From an uncultured Collinsella sp. (lineage in GTDB: Bacteria > Actinomycetota > Coriobacteriia > Coriobacteriales > Coriobacteriaceae), in NCBI GenBank assembly GCA_902465265.1, contig CABQMF010000030.1:1-23268 (forward strand): a stretch of DNA of 23,268 nucleotides, given 5' to 3'. Numbering within the stretch: position 1 is the stretch's first letter; each line of letters opens with the position of its first letter. Below the pieces are notes generated by a model. That model did not search any database, was not told the origin of the DNA, and worked only from the letters and a program-made list of their open reading frames with translations. A program made the translations under genes and the position numbers. Below are positions 14,645 through 21,617 of this stretch, one piece after another.

Positions 14645-16648
14645 ATGGCTAAGTTTGACATCATCGCCGCGACCGGTTGCCCGACCGGCATTGCGCACAC
14701 CTTCATGGCGAAGGAGGCGCTGGAGAAGGCAGCTGCCGAGCGAGGTCTGACCATTAAGGTCGAGACTCATGGCCAGGTCGGTGTCGAGAACGAGCTCACC
14801 AAGAGCGAGATCGCCGGTGCCAAGGCCGTCGTCGTCGCAGCCGATAAGGATGTCCAGGCTGAGCGTTTCGCCGGTAAGCCCATGGTTTCCGTCGGCGTTT
14901 CCAAGGCCCTGTCCGTCGAGGCCGCCGGAAAGCTGATCGACCGCGCGCTCGCCGCCAAGGGCGACGACACGGTTGCCGCTGCCGCTGATGTCGAGGACGA
15001 GGTCGAGGAGAAGGAGTCCATCGGCCACGTCATCTATAAGCACCTCATGAATGGCGTCAGCCACATGCTGGTCTTCGTCGTCGCCGGTGGTGTTCTGACC
15101 GCCGTATCGTTCCTGTGGGGCATTACGTCCTTCGATTCGACGGCTGCCGACTACAACAGCTTTGCCGCGATGCTCAAGATTATCGGCGGCATCGCCATGA
15201 ACCTCATGGTTCCGGTGCTCTCCGCTTACATCGCCGAGTCTATCGGCAAGCGCCCGGCGCTCGTTCCCGGTTTCGTCGCCGGTATGATCGCCATCCAGGG
15301 TCTGCCCGTTAACGCCGATACCGGCATGATCGACGCCGGTGGTGCAGGTGTGGGCTTTGGCTTCCTGGGCGGCATCGTCGGTGGCTTCCTCGCTGGCTAT
15401 GTCATCCTGCTGCTCGAGAAGGTTTTTGCCGGTCTGCCCAAGAACCTGGACGGCCTCAAGGCCATCTTCCTGTACCCGCTGTTCTCGACGGCTATCGTCG
15501 GTCTGGTCATGCTCGGCATCTCCGGCCCCATGGCTGCCATCAACACCGCCATGATGGACTTCCTCAAGGGCCTGTCCGCCTCTGGCGCCGTTGTCCTGGG
15601 TCTTGCCATCGGCTGCATGTGCGCCTTTGACATGGGCGGCCCGGTCAACAAGGCTGCTTACGTCACCGGTACCGCTATGCTCACCGAGGCTCTGGCCGCC
15701 GGTGTCGGTACCGACACCTACAACTTCGGCACCAACTTCATGGCTGCCGTCTCCGCCGCTTGCATCGTACCGCCGCTGATCACCACCTTCGCCGTCGTTG
15801 TCGGCAAGAAGTACTTCAGCCAGGAGGACCACGACGCCGGTGTCGTCAACCTCATTCTTGGTTGCACCCACATCACCGAGGGCGCCATTCCGTTCATGAC
15901 CAAGAACATCTGGCCCGTTATGCCCATCATGATGCTCGGTTCCTCCATCGCTTCGATCCTGACCATTATGTTCAACGTTCACGATCCGGCGCCCCACGGT
16001 GGCTTCCTGGTCCTGCCCGTTGTCGAGAACGGTCCGCTGTGGGTCCTCGCGATCCTCATCGGCGCTGTGGTTGGTGGCATCCTGTTCGTGGCCTTCAAGA
16101 AGTACGACTTCGAGAAGAACCAGAAGGCCGCTCCTGCAGCCAAGCCGGTCGAGGCTCCCAAGGCCGCTGCCGTCGAGGCGCCCAAGGCCGAGGCTTCCGA
16201 CTTCGTGAAGGTCGAGAACGTCTTTGTCGCCGAGGACTTCGCTTCTCGTGACGAGGCTCTGAGCTTTGTCTCCAACCAGGCCGTCAAGGCCGGTATCGCC
16301 GGCGACGCCGACGCCGTGATGAACGCCTTCCTGGCCCGCGAGGCCGAGGGCACCACGGGCATGATGGAGGGCTTCGCCATTCCGCATGCCAAGTCCGATG
16401 CCATTACCGAGGCTGCCGTCATCGTCGTCAAGGACGACTCTGGCGTGACCGGTTGGGACACCATGGACGGCGCTCCCGTCAACGTGGCCATCGCGCTGCT
16501 CATCCCGGGTGCACAGGCTGGCACCACGCACCTCAAGATCCTGTCCAAGGTCGCCGAGGCGCTCATGGACGAGGACTTCCGTGCCACCGTCAAGGGTTCC
16601 ACCGACGCCGCCGAGATCGCCAAGACGATCAACGCCCGCCTGGTCTAA
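14645..16648 (+). CDS. Fructose-type PTS transporter, fused EIIB-EIIC-EIIA
   Basis: This membrane permease imports a sugar, probably fructose, and phosphorylates it using phosphate relayed from HPr. In the 667-aa protein, EIIB is residues ~1-105 with phosphocysteine C12 (AATGCPTGIAHTFMA). An Ala/Glu-rich linker follows, then EIIC (~125-490) with several membrane helices and the substrate-loop motif THITEGAIPF. A second A/P/K-rich linker (~495-525) leads to EIIA with phosphohistidine H581 (GFAIPHAKS). The B-C-A order is one of several known for the Fru family. The AAAAGGAGGG ribosome-binding site is excellent. The tandem PfkB kinases downstream support fructose 1-phosphate as product; mannose or another ketose cannot be excluded. 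Confidence 0.93.
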   Translation: MAKFDIIAATGCPTGIAHTFMAKEALEKAAAERGLTIKVETHGQVGVENELTKSEIAGAKAVVVAADKDVQAERFAGKPMVSVGVSKALSVEAAGKLIDRALAAKGDDTVAAAADVEDEVEEKESIGHVIYKHLMNGVSHMLVFVVAGGVLTAVSFLWGITSFDSTAADYNSFAAMLKIIGGIAMNLMVPVLSAYIAESIGKRPALVPGFVAGMIAIQGLPVNADTGMIDAGGAGVGFGFLGGIVGGFLAGYVILLLEKVFAGLPKNLDGLKAIFLYPLFSTAIVGLVMLGISGPMAAINTAMMDFLKGLSASGAVVLGLAIGCMCAFDMGGPVNKAAYVTGTAMLTEALAAGVGTDTYNFGTNFMAAVSAACIVPPLITTFAVVVGKKYFSQEDHDAGVVNLILGCTHITEGAIPFMTKNIWPVMPIMMLGSSIASILTIMFNVHDPAPHGGFLVLPVVENGPLWVLAILIGAVVGGILFVAFKKYDFEKNQKAAPAAKPVEAPKAAAVEAPKAEASDFVKVENVFVAEDFASRDEALSFVSNQAVKAGIAGDADAVMNAFLAREAEGTTGMMEGFAIPHAKSDAITEAAVIVVKDDSGVTGWDTMDGAPVNVAIALLIPGAQAGTTHLKILSKVAEALMDEDFRATVKGSTDAAEIAKTINARLV

Positions 16649-16683
16649 TCCAGCAGTTAGCGAATAATATCGCCCCTTGCAAC

Positions 16684-16719
16684 AAAGGCGGAGACCCTCA
16701 CCAGGGCCTCCGCCTTTTT
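16684..16719 (+). terminator. Intrinsic terminator after the PTS transporter gene
   Basis: A 10-bp stem (16684-16693 with 16708-16717) with an additional CCT/AGG pair inside its loop is followed by a T-run to 16719. It ends the transporter transcript, so ptsH and ptsI have their own promoter. Confidence 0.9.
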
Positions 16720-16729
16720 CATCCCCAAA

Positions 16730-16800
16730 TAAGTTGCGGTGAAATAGGGACTGTTTAAACGATTCAGCCCCAAATTCAATCCCTATTTCACCGCAACTTA
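16730..16800. repeat. Perfect 21-bp inverted repeat element
   Basis: Positions 16730-16750 and 16780-16800 are exact reverse complements (21 bp). They enclose 29 nt that include the palindrome GTTTAAAC (16753-16760). The element begins 11 nt after the terminator T-run, has no T-run of its own, and is separate from that terminator. It looks like a palindromic intergenic element; no coding capacity is seen. Confidence 0.9.
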
Positions 16801-16905
16801 CAAAAGGGCATAGATAGACCCCATCAACCAGATCAACCAGGCGAACAAAAACTCAGCCAGAATTTCGTTCGCACGATATTGCTCTGGACCGACCGAGTTT
16901 CCGCA
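16801..16905. other. Non-coding spacer
   Basis: This stretch lies between two inverted-repeat elements in the 548-bp gap (16649-17196) between the PTS transporter gene and ptsH. I see no convincing gene, promoter or RNA in it. The short open frames crossing it run into the hairpins and have no ribosome-binding site. Confidence 0.5.
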
Positions 16906-17058
16906 GCTTGCTCGCCCACAGGGGGGCCGGGCGCGGCCAGTGAGATTTATCGCGAGTTCCGCACGAGCCGAAGAGCACTTAATGTGCTCTTCGTGCGAGC
17001 AGGACTGTAGAGCAGGAAATCTCACAGGCCGCGCCCGGCCCCCCGTGGGCGAGCAAGC
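16906..17058. repeat. Very long GC-rich inverted repeat (cruciform-capable element)
   Basis: The arms pair at 41 positions: 14 bp (16906-16919 with 17045-17058), a one-base bulge at 16920, 18 bp (16921-16938 with 17027-17044), an A.A mismatch, then 9 bp (16940-16948 with 17017-17025). The 68-nt interior contains another perfect 9-bp hairpin (GAAGAGCAC 16970-16978 with GTGCTCTTC 16984-16992, loop TTAAT). The whole 153-bp element lies upstream of the ptsH promoter region and contains no credible gene. Confidence 0.92.
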
Positions 17059-17125
17059 GGACGACAAACACATCTGTCCAACAATTCGTCCGAAACATAA
17101 TGAAAAACAGTTTGATGTGAGTTAA

Positions 17126-17192
17126 TATAAACAACGTCGTTTATCTGACTCCTGCCGCATGCATGACAGGGGTTAAACACAAAAAAGGAGTC
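17126..17192 (+). promoter_or_regulatory. ptsH promoter region and SD-sequestering leader
   Basis: A -10-like TATAAA is at 17126-17131, with no good -35. The near-palindrome AAACAACGTCGTTT (17129-17142, 12 of 14 symmetric positions) overlaps its 3' edge and could be an operator. In the predicted leader, TGACTCCT (17146-17153) is exactly complementary to AGGAGTCA (17186-17193), which is the ptsH Shine-Dalgarno. An alternative 6-bp stem (17149-17154 with 17167-17172) uses the same upstream bases, so the two folds exclude each other. Confidence 0.45.
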
Positions 17193-17196
17193 AATT

Positions 17197-17460
17197 ATGG
17201 TTTCTGAGAAGGCTACCCTCGTCAATCCGCAGGGTCTTCACATGCGTCCGGCCGGCCTCTTCGCCTCCACCATGGGCAAGTACGCCTGCGACGTGACGGT
17301 TGTCACCCCCGAGAAGGAGGTCAACGGCAAGTCCCCGATGGCCCTCATGGCTGCTGGTATCCCTTGCGGTACCGAGGTCGAGGTCAAGTGCGACGGCGCC
17401 GACGAGGCCGAGGCTCTGGCTGCTGCCATCGAGCTCATCAAGAGCGGTCTTGGCGAGTAG
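17197..17460 (+). CDS. ptsH: Phosphocarrier protein HPr
   Basis: HPr is the small cytoplasmic phosphocarrier between enzyme I and PTS EIIA domains. The 87-aa protein has the phosphorylated histidine H15 in NPQGLHMRPAG. Serine 46 is present at the regulatory position (NGKSPMALM), but the next residue is proline instead of the usual Ile/Val. AGGAG lies 6 nt before ATG 17197. It is followed by ptsI after a 127-nt gap containing a terminator-like hairpin. Physical linkage to a fructose-type transporter suggests this is the general HPr of the organism or one dedicated to this system. Confidence 0.97.
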   Translation: MVSEKATLVNPQGLHMRPAGLFASTMGKYACDVTVVTPEKEVNGKSPMALMAAGIPCGTEVEVKCDGADEAEALAAAIELIKSGLGE

Positions 17461-17503
17461 AACTCAAACGGGTCGCATGTTGAACAATTAAGTTCATACT
17501 TGG

Positions 17504-17541
17504 GGGCGCAGTGACCTGTATCAAGGTAGCTGCGCTCTTTT
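17504..17541 (+). terminator. Terminator-like hairpin between ptsH and ptsI
   Basis: An 8-bp stem (17504-17511 with 17530-17537, one G.U) plus an inner ACCT/AGGT stem (17514-17517 with 17524-17527) is followed by TTTT at 17538-17541. It resembles a weak intrinsic terminator or attenuator, which would make HPr mRNA more abundant than enzyme I mRNA. A smaller TGAAC/GTTCA palindrome is at 17481-17496. Confidence 0.55.
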
Positions 17542-17576
17542 GTCATGGATATGGCAAAACGCTTTATCACATGACA
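17540..17576 (+). promoter_or_regulatory. Possible ptsI promoter/operator
   Basis: TTGTCA (17540-17545) is a good -35, with a weak TTTATC at 17563-17568 (17-nt spacer). The 7-bp inverted repeat TGTCATG (17541-17547) / CATGACA (17570-17576) brackets it, like an operator. Only motif evidence supports this. Confidence 0.25.
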
Positions 17577-17587
17577 CGGAGAGAGGA

Positions 17588-19297
17588 ATGGGAATGTATC
17601 AGGGAGTCAACGCATCCGAGGGCATCGGTATCGGCACCGTCATGGTGGCCGTCGATCCCGACTTGACGTTTGAACCTCACGAGGTTGCTGATTCGGCAGC
17701 AGAGAAGGAGCGTTATCAGTCCGCTCTTTCGGTCTTCTGCGAGAAGACCCAGGCTCAGGCCGACCACATGAAGGAGACGGTGGGCGAGGCCGAGGCCGAG
17801 ATCATGAGTGGACACATTGTCCTGGCTCAGGATCCGGGCATGACCGACGCCATTAACGCCGCCATTGACGGCGGCACCTGCGCCGAGCAGGCGCTCATGG
17901 ACACCTCGACCATGTTCGAGAACATGTTCCTGTCCATGGACGACGAGATGTTCCGTCTGCGCGCGGCCGACATCGCCGACATCCGCACCGGTATTCTGGC
18001 CGAGTTGCTGGGCAAGGAGGTCGTCGACCTCTCCGTCCTGCCCGAGAACACCGTCGTTGTCGTGCACGACCTTACGCCGTCTATGACCGCCACGATCGAT
18101 AAGGCCCACGTTGCCGGTATCGTCACCGAGACCGGTGGCCGCACGTCGCACTCCGCGATCATCGCGCGCGCCCTCGAGATTCCGGCTGTCCTTTCGGTCT
18201 CTAACAGCTGCACCGCGCTTCGCAACGGTATGACCGTCGTCGTCGACGGTGGCAAGGGTGTTGTTGAGGCCGATCCCGATGAGGAGACGCTCGCTGCCTA
18301 CACCGCCAAGGCCGAGGCCTTCGCTGCCGAGAAGGCAGCCCTCGAGGCCTTCCGTGGCAAGCCGTCAGTGACTGCCGATGGCATCAAGAAGATCATCGCC
18401 TGCAACATCGGTAACCCCGATGACGTGTCCAACGCGCTCGATCACGATGCCGAGGCCATCGGTCTGTTCCGCTCCGAGTTCCTGTTCATGGACTCTGCTG
18501 AGCTTCCTTCCGAGGAGGAGCAGTTCAACGCCTACCGCAAGGTCGCCAGCGCGCTCAAGGGCGCTCCGGTCATCATCCGCACGCTCGATGTGGGTGGCGA
18601 CAAGGAGATCCCGTACCTGCACATGGTCAAGGAAGACAACCCCTTCATGGGCTTCCGCGCCGTGCGTTACTGCCTGGCCAATCCCGACCAGTACAAGGTC
18701 CAGCTCCGCGCCCTGCTGCGCGCCAGCGCCTTTGGTGACGTCAAGATCATGATCCCGCTCGTCACCTGCGTCGAGGAGGTCGTGGCCGTCAAGGAGCTCG
18801 TCGAGCAGTGCAAGGCCGAGCTGACCGAAGAGGGTCGCAAGTTCAACGAGAACATCGAGGTCGGCATCATGGTCGAGACGCCCGCCGCTTCGCTGCTCGC
18901 TGACCGTCTGGCCGAGGTCGCCGACTTCTTCTCCATCGGCACCAACGACCTGATCGGCTACACCATGTGCGCCGACCGTGGCAACGACACCATCTCCAAC
19001 CTGTACCAGGTGTACTATCCCGCCGTGCTCCGCTCGCTCAAGAACATTATCGAGAGCGGCGTGAAGGCCGGCATCATGGTCGGTATGTGCGGTGAGGCCG
19101 CTGCCGATCCGCTGCTTGAGCCGCTGCTGATCAGCTGGGGCCTGGAGGAGTTCTCGATGAGCGCTCCGTCCATCCTGCGCGCCCGCAAGACCATCAGCCA
19201 GTGGACCAAGGCCGAGTGCGACGAGCTTGCCGAGAAGGCGCTCGCCTGCAACACTGCCGCCGAGGTCAAGGCGCTGCTCGAGTCCGCAGCTCGTTAA
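17588..19297 (+). CDS. ptsI: PTS enzyme I (phosphoenolpyruvate-protein phosphotransferase)
   Basis: Enzyme I takes phosphate from phosphoenolpyruvate and passes it to HPr. The protein has 569 aa (usual ~570-575). The N-terminal helical HPr-binding domain is followed by the swivelling phosphohistidine domain with H188 in GGRTSHSAIIAR, then the PEP-binding TIM barrel. The barrel shows RTLDVGGDKEIPYL, GFRAVRYCL, a GIMVETPAA segment, FFSIGTNDLIGYTMCADRGN, and the active-site cysteine in VGMCGEAAADP. ATG 17588 has GGAG at 17578-17581; ATG 17594 is equally possible. A longer reading from TTG 17540 would start in the hairpin tail and is rejected. A hairpin separates it from the first kinase gene downstream. 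Confidence 0.96.
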   Translation: MGMYQGVNASEGIGIGTVMVAVDPDLTFEPHEVADSAAEKERYQSALSVFCEKTQAQADHMKETVGEAEAEIMSGHIVLAQDPGMTDAINAAIDGGTCAEQALMDTSTMFENMFLSMDDEMFRLRAADIADIRTGILAELLGKEVVDLSVLPENTVVVVHDLTPSMTATIDKAHVAGIVTETGGRTSHSAIIARALEIPAVLSVSNSCTALRNGMTVVVDGGKGVVEADPDEETLAAYTAKAEAFAAEKAALEAFRGKPSVTADGIKKIIACNIGNPDDVSNALDHDAEAIGLFRSEFLFMDSAELPSEEEQFNAYRKVASALKGAPVIIRTLDVGGDKEIPYLHMVKEDNPFMGFRAVRYCLANPDQYKVQLRALLRASAFGDVKIMIPLVTCVEEVVAVKELVEQCKAELTEEGRKFNENIEVGIMVETPAASLLADRLAEVADFFSIGTNDLIGYTMCADRGNDTISNLYQVYYPAVLRSLKNIIESGVKAGIMVGMCGEAAADPLLEPLLISWGLEEFSMSAPSILRARKTISQWTKAECDELAEKALACNTAAEVKALLESAAR

Positions 19298-19314
19298 TTT
19301 GGTATCAGAGGTAA

Positions 19315-19344
19315 CCGCGTGGTTGGAATGGGCCGGCCACGCGG
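19315..19344 (+). other. Intercistronic hairpin between ptsI and the first PfkB gene
   Basis: CCGCGTGG (19315-19322) pairs with CCACGCGG (19337-19344) across a 14-nt loop. No T-run follows, so it is not a standard terminator. It may be an mRNA stability or processing element. The next gene has a GGGGG ribosome-binding site just downstream. Confidence 0.45.
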
Positions 19345-19371
19345 CCCTCACATATACAGGGGGTACTGTAA

Positions 19372-20304
19372 ATGTTCTACACGCTAACCGCTAATCCGGC
19401 TGTCGACATGACGGTTTCGAGCTCTCCGCTCGAGCCCGACGAGAACGTCCGCACCGGCTCGGCCAGCTACACGGCTAACGGCAAGGGCCTCGACGTGTCC
19501 TTCGCCTTTAAGAAGATGGGCGTCGACACCGTCGCGCTCGGCTTCTTCGCCGGCTTCACGGGCAAGTTCATCGTCGAGGAGGTCATGAATCTGGGTTGCC
19601 TGTGCCGCCCGGTTTGGACCGACGGCATCACGCGTATCAACACCTACGTCAACGATGGCCAGCACGAGTACGGCATCCTCAACCCCGGCGCTCCTATTAC
19701 GCCGCAGCACCAGGAGGAGCTCTACAACATTCTGGACACCGCGGGCGACCTTGAGTGCCTGATCGTCTCCGGTTCCGTGCCTCCCAAAGCTACGCCCGAC
19801 TTCCTGGCTCAGGTCATGGAGCACGCTCAGGCCCGTGGCGCCGACGTCGTCCTGGACTTGTCCTCCGACAAGCTCAAGGAGCTCGCTCACAAGAAGCCGC
19901 TGCTCATCAAGCCGAACCATCACGAGATGAAGGCTATCTTTGGCGTGCCGGTCGACACCGACGACGAGGTCCGCGTTGCCATGAAGCTCGCCCACGACGC
20001 CGGCGTCCAGAACGTGCTGCTCACCCGTGGTAGCCGCGGCGACGCTTACTTCTCCAACGGCGAGGACATCTGGTACGCCAAGCGTGAGTTCAACATCAAG
20101 CTGGTCTCTTCCGTCTGCGCCGGCGACTGCACCCTCGCTGCGTTCCTGCACAAGTGGTACAGGGATCGCGACAACGTCGAGGAGGCCATGAAGCTCGCTA
20201 TGGCCACCGGCGCCAACGTTGCCGAGTCCGTGGGCATCGGTGACTTCGGTCACGTCGATGAGTACAGCAAGCGCGTTGCTGTCCGTAAGCTCGATCGTAA
20301 GTAA
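19372..20304 (+). CDS. 1-phosphofructokinase-like PfkB-family kinase, copy 1
   Basis: The 310-aa protein belongs to the 1-phosphofructokinase/tagatose-6-phosphate kinase branch of the PfkB family and should phosphorylate a sugar phosphate to a bisphosphate in the cytoplasm. It starts FYTLTANPAVDMTV, typical of FruK. It carries NGKGLDVSF in place of the usual GGKGxNVA, then VSGSVPP, LLIKPNHHEM and VCAGDCTLAAF, where the catalytic aspartate is kept but the first anion-hole glycine (GAGD) is cysteine. It follows ptsI by 74 nt and is probably co-transcribed. Its neighbour is a close full-length paralogue. Fructose 1-phosphate is the likely substrate; tagatose 6-phosphate is the alternative. Confidence 0.87.
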   Translation: MFYTLTANPAVDMTVSSSPLEPDENVRTGSASYTANGKGLDVSFAFKKMGVDTVALGFFAGFTGKFIVEEVMNLGCLCRPVWTDGITRINTYVNDGQHEYGILNPGAPITPQHQEELYNILDTAGDLECLIVSGSVPPKATPDFLAQVMEHAQARGADVVLDLSSDKLKELAHKKPLLIKPNHHEMKAIFGVPVDTDDEVRVAMKLAHDAGVQNVLLTRGSRGDAYFSNGEDIWYAKREFNIKLVSSVCAGDCTLAAFLHKWYRDRDNVEEAMKLAMATGANVAESVGIGDFGHVDEYSKRVAVRKLDRK

Positions 20305-20331
20305 GCGAAAAGCGACATATTCGTGCGCATG

Positions 20332-20366
20332 CGGCGTCCCGGTTTTAATCGGGGCGCCGTTTTTTT
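20332..20366 (+). terminator. Intrinsic terminator after PfkB copy 1
   Basis: A 10-bp GC-rich stem (20332-20341 with 20350-20359, one G.U) is followed by seven T residues (20360-20366). It ends the ptsH-ptsI-kinase transcript. Confidence 0.92.
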
Positions 20367-20425
20367 GTCCCTCCCGAACCTTGGCGCCGCACTTCACGCG
20401 TTCCACACCGTTCACCGAGTTGTTG

Positions 20426-20454
20426 TAGCCTTTTGCCGAAGCGTGGAATATACT
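20426..20454 (+). promoter_or_regulatory. Promoter of PfkB copy 2
   Basis: TATACT at 20449-20454 is a good -10. The -35 at 17-nt spacing is poor (TAGCCT, 20426-20431). Placement after a terminator and 35 nt before the gene's ATG supports a separate transcript for the second kinase. Confidence 0.5.
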
Positions 20455-20488
20455 TTCATTAACACGATGCTTCGTGAAAGGAACATTC

Positions 20489-21421
20489 ATGATTTATACG
20501 CTCACTGCAAATCCCGCTATTGACTACAACATCTCCTGCGACGGTCTGTCCGCCAATACCGTTACGCGCACCCGTAACGCGGTCTATACCCCCAACGGCA
20601 AGGGTCTCAACGTCTCGTTTACGCTCGACCACTACGGTGTCGACACCACGATTCTGGGCTTCTTCGCCGGCTTCTCGGGCGAGTTCATTGTTAAGGGCGC
20701 CGAGGCCTTGGGTGTGCCCGTTAAGCCCGTGTGGACTGACGGCATCACGCGCGTCAACGTGTTCCTCAACGCCGGTCCCGACACCGAGTACAACATGGTC
20801 AATGCCGGTGCCGCCATTAACGAGGCCAACGAGCAGGAGATGTTTGATCTCATCGATTCACTCGACGACATGACCTGCCTGGTTATCAGCGGCTCGCTGC
20901 CCCCCAACACCTCTGAGGGCTTCCTGGCCGAGGTCCTGCGTCGCGTGAAGGCCAAGGGTGCTGAGTTCGTGCTCGATATCTCGAGTCATCAGCTGTCCGA
21001 TCTCATTGCCATGGAGCCGTTGCTCATTAAGCCCAACGACGACGAGCTGTTCGACATCTTTGGTATTAAGGTGAGCGGTGGCGACGACGAGTCCGTCAAG
21101 GGCGCGATGGCCGAGCTTCACGCCAAGGGCGCTAAGAATGTGCTGTTGACCCTGGGTGGCGACGGCGCGTACTTCTCCAACGGCGAGCACATCTGGTTTG
21201 CCAACCGTACCTTTGAGGTCAAGGTGCTGTCGACTGTCTGCGCTGGCGATTCCTCGCTCGCTGCCTTCCTGTCCGTGTGGCACGATGCCCCCGAGCGCGT
21301 CGAGGACGCCCTGCGCCTTTCGATGGCCACCGGTGCCAACGTGGTTGAGTGCCCTGGTCTGGGCGATTTTGCCAAGGTGGATGAGTACAAGAAGAACATC
21401 GAAGTTCGTCAGGTCTGCTAG
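20489..21421 (+). CDS. 1-phosphofructokinase-like PfkB-family kinase, copy 2
   Basis: This 310-aa protein is a paralogue of the upstream kinase, the same length and about half identical by eye. It shares IYTLTANPAIDYNI, NGKGLNVSF, LGFFAGFSGEFIV, PVWTDGITRVN, VISGSLPP, LLIKPNDDEL and VCAGDSSLAAF. The catalytic Asp is present and the first anion-hole glycine is again cysteine. ATG 20489 has AAAGGA 7 nt upstream; an in-frame GTG at 20474 is rejected. Its own promoter and flanking terminators mean the two kinases can be expressed separately, which suggests different substrates or conditions. The exact substrate is unknown. Confidence 0.87.
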   Translation: MIYTLTANPAIDYNISCDGLSANTVTRTRNAVYTPNGKGLNVSFTLDHYGVDTTILGFFAGFSGEFIVKGAEALGVPVKPVWTDGITRVNVFLNAGPDTEYNMVNAGAAINEANEQEMFDLIDSLDDMTCLVISGSLPPNTSEGFLAEVLRRVKAKGAEFVLDISSHQLSDLIAMEPLLIKPNDDELFDIFGIKVSGGDDESVKGAMAELHAKGAKNVLLTLGGDGAYFSNGEHIWFANRTFEVKVLSTVCAGDSSLAAFLSVWHDAPERVEDALRLSMATGANVVECPGLGDFAKVDEYKKNIEVRQVC

Positions 21422-21443
21422 CCGCATCGAAAAATCGTTGCCG

Positions 21444-21480
21444 AACACCCGCTTTGGATTTCCGAGGCGGGTGTTTTTTT
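21444..21480 (+). terminator. Intrinsic terminator after PfkB copy 2
   Basis: A 9-bp stem (21444-21452 with 21467-21475) with a 14-nt loop leads into a T-run (21474-21480). This is a clear rho-independent terminator closing the sugar block. The following 137 nt to the next ATG hold no clear promoter. Confidence 0.92.
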
Positions 21481-21617
21481 GCGCGCTTAACGTATATGGC
21501 GTCTGCTGTCTCGTTTTATCGAATCGACGACGCGATTGCGTGTGCGCGCTTTCCCGTTTCTTGTTAGACTTCTTGAGAACCATCGATTAACGCTCGCAAG
21601 TGCAGGAGGCCATAGGC

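Noticed and set aside
14543..16531. Long antisense reading frame (662 aa) over the PTS gene
   Set aside because: It has low-complexity Gly/Asp/His/Glu composition typical of antisense shadows of biased genes, with no recognisable domain.
16798..17125. Short open frames across the giant hairpin on both strands
   Set aside because: Each arm is read in turn as mirrored sequence (including the TGRARPP segments), there is no ribosome-binding site, and the inverted repeat explains the openness.
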